Assembly: GCF_001562015.1 (NCBI RefSeq)
Contig: NZ_LASA01000059.1
Coordinates: forward strand, 127,879 to 187,567
Direction: 5' to 3'
Origin: Endozoicomonas arenosclerae
Lineage (GTDB): Bacteria; Pseudomonadota; Gammaproteobacteria; Pseudomonadales; Endozoicomonadaceae
DNA length: 59,689 bases
Both the position numbers and the translations under genes were made by a program. Shown here piece after piece: positions 47,800-56,094 of this stretch. Every line of letters starts with the position of its first letter. The first letter of the stretch is position 1. The notes under the pieces are model-generated. The model ran no database searches. It was not told the origin of the DNA and was given only the letters and a program-made list of their open reading frames with translations.

Positions 47800-47837
47800 A
47801 AAAGGATAGCCTGTGAATGAATTACTTTTGGCTATCC
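47800..47837 (-). terminator. terminator of the methyltransferase gene
   Basis: GGATAGCC and GGCTATCC form an 8-bp stem. On the minus strand the stem is followed by TTTTTC, so it mainly serves the leftward gene ending at 47864. Confidence 0.75.
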
Positions 47838-47863
47838 AGAGAGTGTTTGTAAAAAATAAAATG

Positions 47864-48514
47864 TCATCGAGTGTATTTTAAAATATAACCTTTAAAATCC
47901 TGATCAAGATAGTCAATGCTCTCAGGCTTTTGATGCGAAGAAGTAAAACCGTATTCTATCATTCGAGAGGTTAATTTATTCTTTCTACCCCTTCCCGGAT
48001 CAACAATGATGACTTCACAATGTGGCTTTGAATGAGCTTGTAAAAAGTCAGCTAAAAGATCTATGTGAGCATCCTCGTAGAGTAAGTCACTGCCAATAAT
48101 CAGGTCAAAAAGCCCAAGGTTATCGTTGTTGTTTGCCCAGTTAGTTTGTTCAAAAGCTATGGCTTTATCCTTGTTTAGAGAGACATTTCTCTGCAAAAAG
48201 CTTTTTACTTCCGGGTGGTAATCAGTTGCGGTGATATCAGCATTTTGTTTGTTCAGGAGTAAGCTGGAAAGCGCCATGCCGCAGCCCACTTCGAGTATTC
48301 TTTTTGAGTCGGTTTCGTAGTCTTTTATGAAGTGGGCCAGTACCAAACTGGAGGGCCAGACCACGCCAAAAATAGGCCAGGAGGCTGAGCAGATTCCCAG
48401 TTTTTCAGCTACGCCTTCCGGGTCGTGATATTCCTGCCTGTTGCGCAAAGTGCAAAGGTGAATATCCGTTTTTCCGAACTCGATGGTTTGGTAGCACAGT
48501 CTGGGAGTTGTCAT
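47864..48514 (-). CDS. class I SAM methyltransferase (Methyltransf_16-like)
   Basis: 216 residues. SAM motif I ILEVGCGMALSSLLL, motif II acidic residue in ITATDYHPE, and the post-motif LIIGSDLLYEDAHIDLLADFL typical of the METTL/FAM86 group of protein lysine methyltransferases. The substrate cannot be predicted. The N-terminal segment ...SASWPIFGVVWPSSLVLAHF is also characteristic of that group. Confidence 0.83.
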   Translation of the reverse strand: MTTPRLCYQTIEFGKTDIHLCTLRNRQEYHDPEGVAEKLGICSASWPIFGVVWPSSLVLAHFIKDYETDSKRILEVGCGMALSSLLLNKQNADITATDYHPEVKSFLQRNVSLNKDKAIAFEQTNWANNNDNLGLFDLIIGSDLLYEDAHIDLLADFLQAHSKPHCEVIIVDPGRGRKNKLTSRMIEYGFTSSHQKPESIDYLDQDFKGYILKYTR

Positions 48515-48713
48515 TCTTTAGCCTTTTTTATTTTAATGCTAAGCCAGCTATCGAAAAGCAGATAAATGACAGAACGAGAGTATTCCATTAGGGTAAAGGA
48601 TTTAAATATTAAGGCAAGGTATTTAACAGTAACACTCAGTATGACTAATTTTATATAAGCTTATAATCATGCTTGTTTTCAAGCATTAAAAGAGAAGAGG
48701 AGCTTTTAGTTTG

Positions 48714-49031
48714 ATGACTAAAATTTCAAATAAAAATATGTGGCTTCTGATTAATTTTGCTCTTTTTACAATAGGTGCACTATTTAGTTCATATAGGGCA
48801 TGTAGTGTTGATTTAATGTGTGTATTTAAAGGTGGTATAAGTCTTATGGAAATGCCGCTTTTTCTATTAACTCTTTTGATTATATGGATTTTTTCATGGG
48901 GTTTACTCTGCAAGATATTTTATCTGGAACCAAAAGAGAGTGATCGGATTAACAGTAAGAAAGCCTTTGTTTCTTATGCCCTATCCTTAATCACCAGCTT
49001 TGTTTACCCCTATATTATGTTTGGCGGATAG
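48714..49031 (+). CDS. small membrane protein, unknown
   Basis: 105 residues from the ATG at 48714; a TTG one codon earlier is possible. The ribosome site GAGGAG lies upstream. Three hydrophobic segments (LLINFALFTIGALFSSY, MPLFLLTLLIIWIFSWGLL, SYALSLITSFVYPYIMF). AT-rich. No family recognised. Confidence 0.6.
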   Translation: MTKISNKNMWLLINFALFTIGALFSSYRACSVDLMCVFKGGISLMEMPLFLLTLLIIWIFSWGLLCKIFYLEPKESDRINSKKAFVSYALSLITSFVYPYIMFGG

Positions 49032-49130
49032 CTGCAAATAGCCTGTGAAATATCCCCTGACCTGAATGAATTGGAAGCTGAGCAGACGACTTGTCTTATT
49101 GGCCTGATATAACCATCAAAAAGAGGCAGC

Positions 49131-49661
49131 ATGAAAAAATCTGAATTAGGTAAAGCCATTTATGAAACGTCGAATATCAAAGGAGAGTTCGCTCTTCGAT
49201 CAGGTCAGGTAGCCACCGAATATTTCGATAAATATTTGTTTGAAGCAGACCCGAAGCTGCTTGCTGCTGTAGCAGAGCATATGGTTGGAAGCCTCCCTGA
49301 GCAGTATGACCAGCTGGCTGGTCTGGAAATGGGAGGGATTCCCATAGCCACAGCACTTTCACTAAAAACCGGCAGCAAGTCTCTTTTCGTCCGTAAAGAA
49401 GCTAAAGAGTACGGAACCTGCAAGATTGCTGAGGGTGGAGATATAGAAGGTTCCAGATTGGTGATCATAGAAGATGTAGTGACATCGGGTGGAGCCATTC
49501 TGGATGCTGTAAAAGAGTTACGTGCACGAGGAGCTTTGGTCAACCACGTTTACTGCGTGATCGACCGGGAAGGGAGTGGTAGAGCCAATCTTGAAGCTGC
49601 AGGATTAACATTTACTCCTCTGTTTACCAAGTCGGAGTTGGAATCCTACTGTGCTCCCTGA
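49131..49661 (+). CDS. pyrE: orotate phosphoribosyltransferase, short type
   Basis: Adds ribose-5-phosphate from PRPP to orotate in UMP synthesis. 176 residues with an N-terminal FALRSGQVATEYFDKY, the LAGLEMGGIPIATALS segment, catalytic-loop Lys/Glu in VRKEAKEYGT, and the PRPP motif LVIIEDVVTSGGAIL. The usual gammaproteobacterial PyrE has about 213 residues; this shorter form resembles archaeal or actinobacterial enzymes and may be a second, acquired copy. It lies among small accessory genes rather than pyrimidine genes. Confidence 0.88.
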   Translation: MKKSELGKAIYETSNIKGEFALRSGQVATEYFDKYLFEADPKLLAAVAEHMVGSLPEQYDQLAGLEMGGIPIATALSLKTGSKSLFVRKEAKEYGTCKIAEGGDIEGSRLVIIEDVVTSGGAILDAVKELRARGALVNHVYCVIDREGSGRANLEAAGLTFTPLFTKSELESYCAP

Positions 49662-49692
49662 CAGCTTTAAGATATATATTAAAGGTACCCAA

Positions 49693-50055
49693 ATGATCGA
49701 CCACTTCGAGATAAAAACAATCAATTTTGAACAGTGTAAAAAGTTCTATGAAATATCACTGCTGCCACTGGGTATTGAGCTGAAGTGGGCTGATGAAGCT
49801 GCTGCTGGCTTTGGTATGCTGGGCGCAGACAAGGTTATGTTTTTGATAGAAAAACACGGTACTTCTACACCTTCTCATATTGCTTTTTCTGCTTCTGATC
49901 AGGCTGCTGTTGAGGCTTTTCATCAAGCAGGTATCAGCTGTGGGTTTCAGTGTAATGGTGCACCGGGTATTCGGGAGCATTATTCACCCGATTATTTTGC
50001 TGCATTCTTGCTGGACCCGGATGGCAATAACATTGAGGCAGTCGTATATATCTAA
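49693..50055 (+). CDS. VOC (glyoxalase/bleomycin resistance) family protein
   Basis: 120 residues from the ATG at 49693 (AAAGG upstream); the frame could extend back to 49651, overlapping pyrE. One VOC module: MIDHFEIKTINFEQCKKFYE, HIAFSASDQAAVEAFHQAG and YFAAFLLDPDGNNIEAVVY, with metal ligands His (residue 2-3 region), His and Glu. Related proteins bind antibiotics or isomerise small molecules; the substrate is unknown. Confidence 0.87.
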   Translation: MIDHFEIKTINFEQCKKFYEISLLPLGIELKWADEAAAGFGMLGADKVMFLIEKHGTSTPSHIAFSASDQAAVEAFHQAGISCGFQCNGAPGIREHYSPDYFAAFLLDPDGNNIEAVVYI

Positions 50056-50127
50056 ACCTGATCTGAGTCGACTGCGTTTGCAGTGCGCCTGAGCATAGGC
50101 ACTGATATAAGAATAAATCCTCTGGAG

Positions 50128-50655
50128 ATGAATTTGCAGTTTATCCACGAAATTGATGTTGATAAAAAAACACACCACCAAATTAAAGAGCTGAGAAACA
50201 GTAGCTTTCCTGACCATACTTCTGAACATTCCTTTTTTAAACAATTACCCCATATTCGTTGCCTTGAGTATCGTGACTCCATTCTGGTGGGTTATATGGG
50301 GTTGGATTATCGTGTGATGGGTGTGGGTGACCATCACTTTAAAATCCTGGGGGTTATAGATTTCTGTGTTGCGGAGTCAGAGCGAGGTAAGGGGCTGGGA
50401 AGTTCTATGCTGGATAGCCTGGCTTCTTTCGCTGAGGTGAAAGATGTCGATTTTATCATTCTGGTTTCAGAGAACCGTTCCTTTTATAAGCGCAATGGTT
50501 TCAGGCCGCTCACAGTGCCATCATCCTGGCTTCGGTTGCATGAGTATAAAAATTACGGTGTAGCGTTTGAATATATAGATGACCTGTGGGTAAAGCCTGT
50601 GAGTGACAAGCACTGGCCAGAAGGACATGTGGACTGGCTTGGTTATATGTTTTAG
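50128..50655 (+). CDS. GNAT-family N-acetyltransferase
   Basis: 175 residues from the ATG at 50128; a GTG at 50083 would add 15. The acetyl-CoA motif is visible: LGVIDFCVAESERGKGLGSSMLDSL, then FIILVSENRSFYKRNGF. The acceptor is unknown. Proteins of this size class often act on small amines or antibiotics. It lies in the run of small accessory genes after pyrE. Confidence 0.86.
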   Translation: MNLQFIHEIDVDKKTHHQIKELRNSSFPDHTSEHSFFKQLPHIRCLEYRDSILVGYMGLDYRVMGVGDHHFKILGVIDFCVAESERGKGLGSSMLDSLASFAEVKDVDFIILVSENRSFYKRNGFRPLTVPSSWLRLHEYKNYGVAFEYIDDLWVKPVSDKHWPEGHVDWLGYMF

Positions 50656-50737
50656 ATGTTAAGTCAAATGCAGTATAACTACGCAATTTGAATTCAGGGC
50701 ACCATGATAAAATAGCCGTTTTCAGGTGCTCTTCTGC

Positions 50738-51034
50738 ATGATTAAAACCTATCGCAAGTACCGGCTGACCGTTGATGTTTTGACCAGTCTGTTCCTTATT
50801 GGCGTTGCCATTGCCGTTGTCAGTATGAAGTACAGCCCGGAGAGCACTATTGAGTTTATCTCCATCGATTTCCTTGAGCCTGCGCTCCGTTTTTTTGCCA
50901 CTGCGCCCACGATTGTAAACTGGGTGATTGCGGGTATTTTACTGATTCTGGGTTGTCTGAAATTTGTGCTTGCCTTCGCTAACTACAAAACGGCAACGAT
51001 TCAGAATACAGCAGTACCGGTATCCGGCACTTAA
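50738..51034 (+). CDS. small membrane protein, unknown
   Basis: 98 residues from the ATG at 50738, with AGGTG upstream. An N-terminal basic stretch (MIKTYRKYR) precedes two hydrophobic segments (VLTSLFLIGVAIAVVSM and IVNWVIAGILLILGCLKFVLAF). No family recognised. Ends before a strong bidirectional terminator. Confidence 0.65.
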   Translation: MIKTYRKYRLTVDVLTSLFLIGVAIAVVSMKYSPESTIEFISIDFLEPALRFFATAPTIVNWVIAGILLILGCLKFVLAFANYKTATIQNTAVPVSGT

Positions 51035-51084
51035 GCCCTCAAAAAGCAGGCTGAATTTTCAGTCAGACTTTCATTTCATGACGC

Positions 51085-51127
51085 ATGAGCTTTTCAATCT
51101 GTTTGAAAAGCTCATGTCTTTTCTCTC
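51085..51127. terminator. bidirectional terminator
   Basis: A perfect 14-bp stem CATGAGCTTTTCAA/TTGAAAAGCTCATG (51085-51098, 51104-51117), then TCTTTTCTCT. It ends the rightward membrane-protein gene and lies just after the stop of the leftward DUF2798 gene. Confidence 0.88.
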
Positions 51128-51367
51128 TCATCCTTCCTGTGGTTGCTCGGTCATTCTGGCAACGATCTGTCTCACCAAAGGTGCAACAATAGCTACGGTT
51201 GGGAAGGCTACTGGCCAGGTAGTCAGGCAGCTTTTCAGCCATTGAGCGGGTAATCCTGCATGAATACCCTGTGAAATGACCAGAACAAACCCTGAAACAA
51301 TACAGACCATAATGGCTGACAGCAGGGCACTGAATAAAATGGGCGCAAAGCGAGCTGGGATACGCAT
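51128..51367 (-). CDS. DUF2798 membrane protein
   Basis: 79 residues from the ATG at 51367, which has the ribosome site AGGAGA. Two membrane helices: PILFSALLSAIMVCIVSGFVLVI and a second around TWPVAFPTVAIVAPLVRQIV, the DUF2798 layout. Follows the DUF2938 gene on the same strand, 46 bp apart. No function known. Confidence 0.83.
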   Translation of the reverse strand: MRIPARFAPILFSALLSAIMVCIVSGFVLVISQGIHAGLPAQWLKSCLTTWPVAFPTVAIVAPLVRQIVARMTEQPQEG

Positions 51368-51413
51368 AATCGTCTCCTGATGATTTTTATTTGAGTGTCG
51401 CCAGGTATTGGGT

Positions 51414-51905
51414 TTAAAGCTCAATAAGTTGTTTGGTTGCCAAGCCTGAAACATAGAGTCCCAGCCCAAATACCCCGTGATTGATCATGCTGTGCAGTCG
51501 GGCTGATCCCGGATTCGGTGTTTTGGAGGAAGCTATGCCTGCTCCCATGCCGGGTTGCATGATGAAGAAAGGAGCAGCAACTGTCACAAGTCCCACTAAC
51601 ATGGCTGGGCCCACAGTTGGATTCTGAAGCCATTGATCTCCCCACAGGCCTATCAAAACTGCTGCGAAAATGATTCCTGTCAAGTAATGGAAGAGCCAGC
51701 CAACAGTTTGTTCCCCCTTGATTACAGGGCTGTTTTTAATGGACTGGTGGTAGAATTGCCCGTGTTTCATATGAGCAATCCAGCGGCCAACCATTGTGTA
51801 ATTGGGAGGGCTAAGACCCAGTAAATACTTTCGTTTCACTCCCCACACATCCATCACAATGGTAGCTCCGATACCTACGCAGACTATGGCAATTAAAGTG
51901 TCCAT
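51414..51905 (-). CDS. DUF2938 membrane protein
   Basis: 163 residues from the ATG at 51905 (GAGGAGACG upstream). Four or so hydrophobic segments; TLIAIVCVGIGATIVMDVWG, GWLFHYLTGIIFAAVLIGLWG, and ARLHSMINHGVFGLGLYVSG match DUF2938. Function unknown. It heads a two-gene unit with DUF2798, divergent from a MerR regulator, from which it is separated by a 168-bp MITE-like element. Confidence 0.83.
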   Translation of the reverse strand: MDTLIAIVCVGIGATIVMDVWGVKRKYLLGLSPPNYTMVGRWIAHMKHGQFYHQSIKNSPVIKGEQTVGWLFHYLTGIIFAAVLIGLWGDQWLQNPTVGPAMLVGLVTVAAPFFIMQPGMGAGIASSKTPNPGSARLHSMINHGVFGLGLYVSGLATKQLIEL

Positions 51906-51935
51906 AAGCGTCTCCTCTTTTGTTTTCAACAAGGT

Positions 51936-52103
51936 CTAGGAGCCTGACCGAGAATAGCGTCCGAGCATAAAATTCAGTAGAACGAGGCTATTTTTTCGAT
52001 GGGTTTGTGCGAATAGTTGACCTATTTAAGCAAATTCATCGGAAAAATAGACCGTTCTTTCTGGATTTTAGGCCGGACTGTCTATTCTCGGTCAGGCTCC
52101 TAG
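51936..52103. mobile_element. 168-bp palindromic MITE, copy 1
   Basis: Terminal inverted repeats of 22 bp (CTAGGAGCCTGACCGAGAATAG and its exact complement at 52082-52103, first 20 bases quoted in part) and inner inverted segments that make the whole element foldable as one long hairpin. It carries no gene. A second copy of identical length lies at 59275-59442. The outermost CTAG is palindromic and could be the target duplication. Confidence 0.9.
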
Positions 52104-52115
52104 TGTTAGCCTACA

Positions 52116-52135
52116 ACTTCAAGTCGACTTGAGGT
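52116..52135. promoter_or_regulatory. MerR/SoxR-type operator dyad
   Basis: ACTTCAAGTCGACTTGAGGT is a near-perfect 20-bp dyad closely resembling the SoxR box (CCTCAAGTTAACTTGAGG). It lies 10 bp before the start of the MerR-family gene, so autoregulation is likely. The divergent DUF2938 unit is now separated from it by the MITE. Confidence 0.75.
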
Positions 52136-52145
52136 CAAGGGCGCT

Positions 52146-52601
52146 ATGGATATTTCTGAAGTGGTTAAACGTTCCGGGGTTCCGGCTTCCACATTGAGGT
52201 ATTACGAAGAGAAGGGCCTGATACGCTCAGTAGGCCGACGAGGTTTGCATCGGGTTTTCAATGGTTCAGTACTTGAACGACTGGCGTTGATCGCTCTGGG
52301 TCGAACAGCGGGCTTCTCATTAGACGAGATTGCGCCGATGCTGGGGAAAGAAGGACAGCCAGAGATAGACCGCAAAATGTTGTCTGAGAAGGCGGATGAA
52401 CTGGATAAATCCATTAAACAGTTGACGGCTATGCGGGATGGGCTTAGACACGCTGCAGAGTGTTCTGCCCCCAGTCATATGGAGTGCCCGAAGTTCCGTC
52501 GCTTAATGGGGCTTGCAGCCGTTGGGGCTATTGGTGAACCGTCCAGGAAGAAACCCGGGAAAAAGACTCAGGCTTTGAAAAAGAAATCCAGCCTGGAGTA
52601 A
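52146..52601 (+). CDS. MerR-family transcriptional regulator
   Basis: 151 residues. N-terminal winged HTH: ISEVVKRSGVPASTLRYYEEKGLI, then the LHRVFNGSVLERLALIALGRTAGFSLDEI wing and dimerisation helix. The effector end has Cys106, His111 and Cys114 (AECSAPSHMECPKF), which could bind a metal or sense redox; it is not the CIGCGC cluster of SoxR. The C-terminus is Lys-rich (KKPGKKTQALKKK). A SoxR-like dyad lies immediately upstream; candidate targets are itself and the divergent DUF2938/DUF2798 genes. Confidence 0.92.
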   Translation: MDISEVVKRSGVPASTLRYYEEKGLIRSVGRRGLHRVFNGSVLERLALIALGRTAGFSLDEIAPMLGKEGQPEIDRKMLSEKADELDKSIKQLTAMRDGLRHAAECSAPSHMECPKFRRLMGLAAVGAIGEPSRKKPGKKTQALKKKSSLE

Positions 52602-52625
52602 TTTCCCCAAAATAACTTTCAGGGT

Positions 52626-54152
52626 TTACTCTGAATCATCGGATTTTATGATTTGTTGTCGGCTCATTGCTTTCAAAGTGTCTAACACCTTCAAATTGAA
52701 ACCACCGCCAGGTGCCTTTTTAAGTACGACAAAGGAGTTGTAATTCATGTCATTGCTCCAGGTGCCGTTCATTTGATGCACGCTTACGCCTTTGTGATCA
52801 TTGCCTTGAATACCAAACACTTCAATATCCGCATCTTTAAGGCTGTTGCGGATGGATCTTGCCATGGCAAAAGCTCTTATACGGTGAAGGCCCAGGTTGA
52901 GAATTTCCCGGTGCTGGTACTGATCCTGAATAAATTCCCTGAAGCTGATACAGCCTCCTGTAGCCAGAAGCTCATGGTAAAAGTCATGCAATACTTGAAA
53001 GTGTCGGTATCGGGTATAATCTTCCAGCGTGCGGATCGCATCAATCCCTTGAGATAAACTCTGATCGTCTCGTAATCCCAAGGTGGCTTTTAGTTCAGAC
53101 TCGGATCTGGAGCCTTTAGCCAGAGCCTGTTCAATAGCTCTTGAGAATCCCCCGGTTAAAAGTGGGATATGGATACTATGGGGGCTACGCATCGTAAGGT
53201 GAAAATAACTTGTAGGGAACAGGTTCACCTTTTTGGAATACCATGGGTATTTATTCCATAGCCACAAGAGTTGGTCTCTCATGTCGGTATAGAGATCCTG
53301 ATCAAACAGTTCACTCCACACATCAGCTTTTATCATTGCCAGTAACTGATCTTTGTCCATTACTCCGGCATTGAGAGTGGAAAGAACCTGAAGCTGATGG
53401 GTGTTCTTGCCATGAATCATATCCACTATCTGATCGCTGTCTAGAAATAACGAGTGTTGTACAACGGGGTCAGCAACGGTGTGAGGAACAAAACCCAAAA
53501 AAATCGGGCTGGGCACAGCAAAGCCGTATTTTGAAAGCTGATTATCCAACTCAGAGGTCAACAAATCCGGTAAATAGCTCTCGGGCATCCAACCTTCCTT
53601 CGGCAGTGGATAGGCGATATAGCCCGGTCTTTCTGTTCCGGTTCTGTCTTCATGTGCGTTGAAATTAAAATAGACAGACTCTGTAGTGTAGTCTGTTGCA
53701 TATAAAGTGGCGTGCCATTGGGGATGTTTAGTCAGGTACTGCCCTGATTGCACCAGAGCGGGAAGGATATGGTTGAGCTTGGAAGCGTGCTGAATGACAG
53801 GGGCAGGAATTCTTTCTTCGGCAAAATCTCTCCAAAGATCGGCAAGGCGATTTATGAGAATTTCGAGGTGTTTGTTATCCGGGAAAAGGATTTGATCCAA
53901 TGGCAGGTCATCCAGCAGGAGTTGATAGGTTTCACCAATATCCTTCCTATCCTCCAGGAACATGATTCTTTCTCTTGGAAGTCCCAGCTCAGTGGACAAT
54001 TTCTTTTGGATGCAGCTTAGGGAGCGAAAGTGGCCAATCAAGCATTCAGGCTCTGCTGAAGCATCATTTCCAGAAGTGCTGAAAGCTGTTTCCAGAACTA
54101 TTAAGGTGAAACAGAATAAAAGGGAGTTAAATATGAGTTTATTTTTAAACAT
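52626..54152 (-). CDS. secreted protein, paralogue of the 8775-10490 product
   Basis: 508 residues with a signal peptide (MFKNKLIFNSLLFCFTLIVLE). No known family recognised. It aligns by eye with the 571-residue protein at 8775-10490: LPALVQSGQYLT/LPLLAELGMNLT, PSPIFLGFVPHTVADP/PLPIFVGFIDPEIADS, AIRTLEDYTR/ALRALENAII, and a C-terminal SVHQMNGTWS/FVYQLVNW pair. The C-terminus here is complete (ends QQIIKSDDSE), making it the reference for the frameshifted paralogue. Its role is unknown; export and host interaction are inferred from the signal peptide alone. Confidence 0.8.
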   Translation of the reverse strand: MFKNKLIFNSLLFCFTLIVLETAFSTSGNDASAEPECLIGHFRSLSCIQKKLSTELGLPRERIMFLEDRKDIGETYQLLLDDLPLDQILFPDNKHLEILINRLADLWRDFAEERIPAPVIQHASKLNHILPALVQSGQYLTKHPQWHATLYATDYTTESVYFNFNAHEDRTGTERPGYIAYPLPKEGWMPESYLPDLLTSELDNQLSKYGFAVPSPIFLGFVPHTVADPVVQHSLFLDSDQIVDMIHGKNTHQLQVLSTLNAGVMDKDQLLAMIKADVWSELFDQDLYTDMRDQLLWLWNKYPWYSKKVNLFPTSYFHLTMRSPHSIHIPLLTGGFSRAIEQALAKGSRSESELKATLGLRDDQSLSQGIDAIRTLEDYTRYRHFQVLHDFYHELLATGGCISFREFIQDQYQHREILNLGLHRIRAFAMARSIRNSLKDADIEVFGIQGNDHKGVSVHQMNGTWSNDMNYNSFVVLKKAPGGGFNLKVLDTLKAMSRQQIIKSDDSE

Positions 54153-54400
54153 TGAGACCTGCAGTATCTTGCTTTAGTTGAGTTCCCCCCTTGTGTTCCA
54201 TTGTTATGAAATTATTGCTATCTATGGCACGGATAAATTTCAGCTTAAAAGCCTTTGACCTTCGGGCATTATAGAAGTTCCCTCTAGACCTGTGCTCGCC
54301 CTCTCTTTTAATCCACAGTTTACAAAATAAACTGACTCTGAGAGATTAGGATCTACAAATAAGGCGCCTATCTTAAAATAAGAATAATTGAGGTCATCCC

Positions 54401-56023
54401 ATGGAATTTCATCTGGCGGATCTGTTTGAGCAGGTGGTGGACAGTGTACCTGGAAATGAGGCTCTGGTCGCTGGCAGTGAGCGTCGTACCTACGCTGAAC
54501 TGGATGTGAGAGCGAATCGTCTGGCTCATCATTTGGTCAGCAGCGGTGTGGAAGCCGGTCAGCATGTAGCTATTTATGCCTATAACCGGGTGGAATGGAT
54601 TGAAGCCCTGATTGCCTGTTTCAAAATCCGGGCTGTGCCGATTAATATCAACTTCCGCTACGTTGAAGATGAACTGATATATATTTTTGACGACGCTGAC
54701 ATTGTCGCTACCGTTTATGAGCGCAGTTTTACTCCTTTACTGGAAGCCATTCAATCCAGACTGCCACTGTTAAAAAGTTTTACCGTGATTGAAGATGGCA
54801 GTGATCATGATAGCTCAGCATTGAATGCTTTTGAGTATGAAAAGGCACTTGCTGAATCCAGTCCTGAGCGAGACTTTACCGGTCGTTCAAGCGACGATGT
54901 CTATATGATTTATACCGGTGGTACGACCGGTATGCCCAAAGGCACCATGTGGCGTCATGAAGATATCTTCTTTGCCGCTATGCAGGGCGGTAACCCCTCC
55001 GGTGATCCCATCAAGCAGCCTGAAGAGTTAGGTGAGGTCGTTAAGAACAGCTTTCCACTGACGACAGTCTGTCCTCCTCCCATGATGCACGGAGGCGGCA
55101 CCTGGACCTGCATGATTACCTTTTTCACCGGTGGTAAATTCATTCTGTATACCGGCAAACATTTTGATGCCGATGAAGTCGTTAAACTCACCCAGGATGA
55201 GAAAGGTCTATCCCTGATGCTGGTAGGTGATGCCATGGCAAGACCCATTGCTGATGTCATCGAAACCGGAAAATACAAACTGGATGGACTTATGGTGGTC
55301 TCTTCTGGAGGCGCTATTCTCAGTCAGCCGGTGAAAAATAAACTGAAAGCACTGTTACCCAACCGTATGATTCTGGATAGTTTCGGCGCTTCAGAAACAG
55401 GCCACAACGGTGCCGTGATGGATATGGGAGACGAAGAAGCTGCGGGTCCTCGATTCACTCTGTCTGAACACACTCAGATTCTGGATGAAAATCTGGTACC
55501 TCTGAAGCCCGGAAGTCCCGAGATTGGCCGACTGGCTCGAAGCGGTCATATCCCTTTGGGCTACTACAAAGATCAGAAGAAAACCGATGCTACGTTTAAA
55601 ACCGACAGTAACGGCGTGCGTTGGGTCATTCCCGGTGATTTTGCCCAAGTGTTGGAAGATGGCTCGGTTCAATTGATGGGAAGAGGTTCCGGCTGTATTA
55701 ATACCGGCGGTGAGAAAGTCTTCCCTGAAGAAGTCGAAGCTGCCCTGAAAGCACACGACGATGTTTTTGATGCCGTTGTTGTGGGTGTTCCGGATGAACG
55801 GTTTGGTCAACGGGTAGCGGCTATTGTGCATCCCCGTCAGGGTAAACAGCCCTCCATGGAGGATCTGGCTGCCTTCTGCTCCAGTAAAATTGCCCGCTAC
55901 AAAGCGCCCAGAGAGCTGATTCTGGTGGACGAAATTAAACGGACACCGGCGGCTAAGCCTGATTATCGGGCAGCCAAGGCATTGGCTCTCAAAACATTAG
56001 GTCTGGAAGAAAAGTCTGCGTGA
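54401..56023 (+). CDS. acyl-CoA synthetase (AMP-dependent ligase)
   Basis: 540 residues of the ANL superfamily. ATP motif YMIYTGGTTGMPKGTMW, A5-like SFGASETGHNG, A8 hinge GRGSGCINTGGEKVFPEEVE, and the catalytic A10 Lys in KRTPAAKPDYRAAK. The MWRHED extension after the P-loop is typical of the FadD3/FadD19-like group acting on branched or ring-derived carboxylic acids. Substrate not assigned. It stands alone, bounded by a hairpin downstream; the 248-bp upstream spacer shows no gene. Confidence 0.93.
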   Translation: MEFHLADLFEQVVDSVPGNEALVAGSERRTYAELDVRANRLAHHLVSSGVEAGQHVAIYAYNRVEWIEALIACFKIRAVPININFRYVEDELIYIFDDADIVATVYERSFTPLLEAIQSRLPLLKSFTVIEDGSDHDSSALNAFEYEKALAESSPERDFTGRSSDDVYMIYTGGTTGMPKGTMWRHEDIFFAAMQGGNPSGDPIKQPEELGEVVKNSFPLTTVCPPPMMHGGGTWTCMITFFTGGKFILYTGKHFDADEVVKLTQDEKGLSLMLVGDAMARPIADVIETGKYKLDGLMVVSSGGAILSQPVKNKLKALLPNRMILDSFGASETGHNGAVMDMGDEEAAGPRFTLSEHTQILDENLVPLKPGSPEIGRLARSGHIPLGYYKDQKKTDATFKTDSNGVRWVIPGDFAQVLEDGSVQLMGRGSGCINTGGEKVFPEEVEAALKAHDDVFDAVVVGVPDERFGQRVAAIVHPRQGKQPSMEDLAAFCSSKIARYKAPRELILVDEIKRTPAAKPDYRAAKALALKTLGLEEKSA

Positions 56024-56057
56024 TAGTCTGTTCTTCGTAATTCTATTTATTAATGTG

Positions 56058-56083
56058 AGTGCTGCGGGGTTTCCCACAGCACT
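56058..56083. terminator. convergent terminator
   Basis: AGTGCTGCGGG and CCCACAGCACT form an 11-bp stem with one mismatch and a GTTT loop. It lies between the acyl-CoA synthetase and the converging 661-residue secreted protein gene. Confidence 0.6.
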
Positions 56084-56094
56084 GCCTTCTGTAC

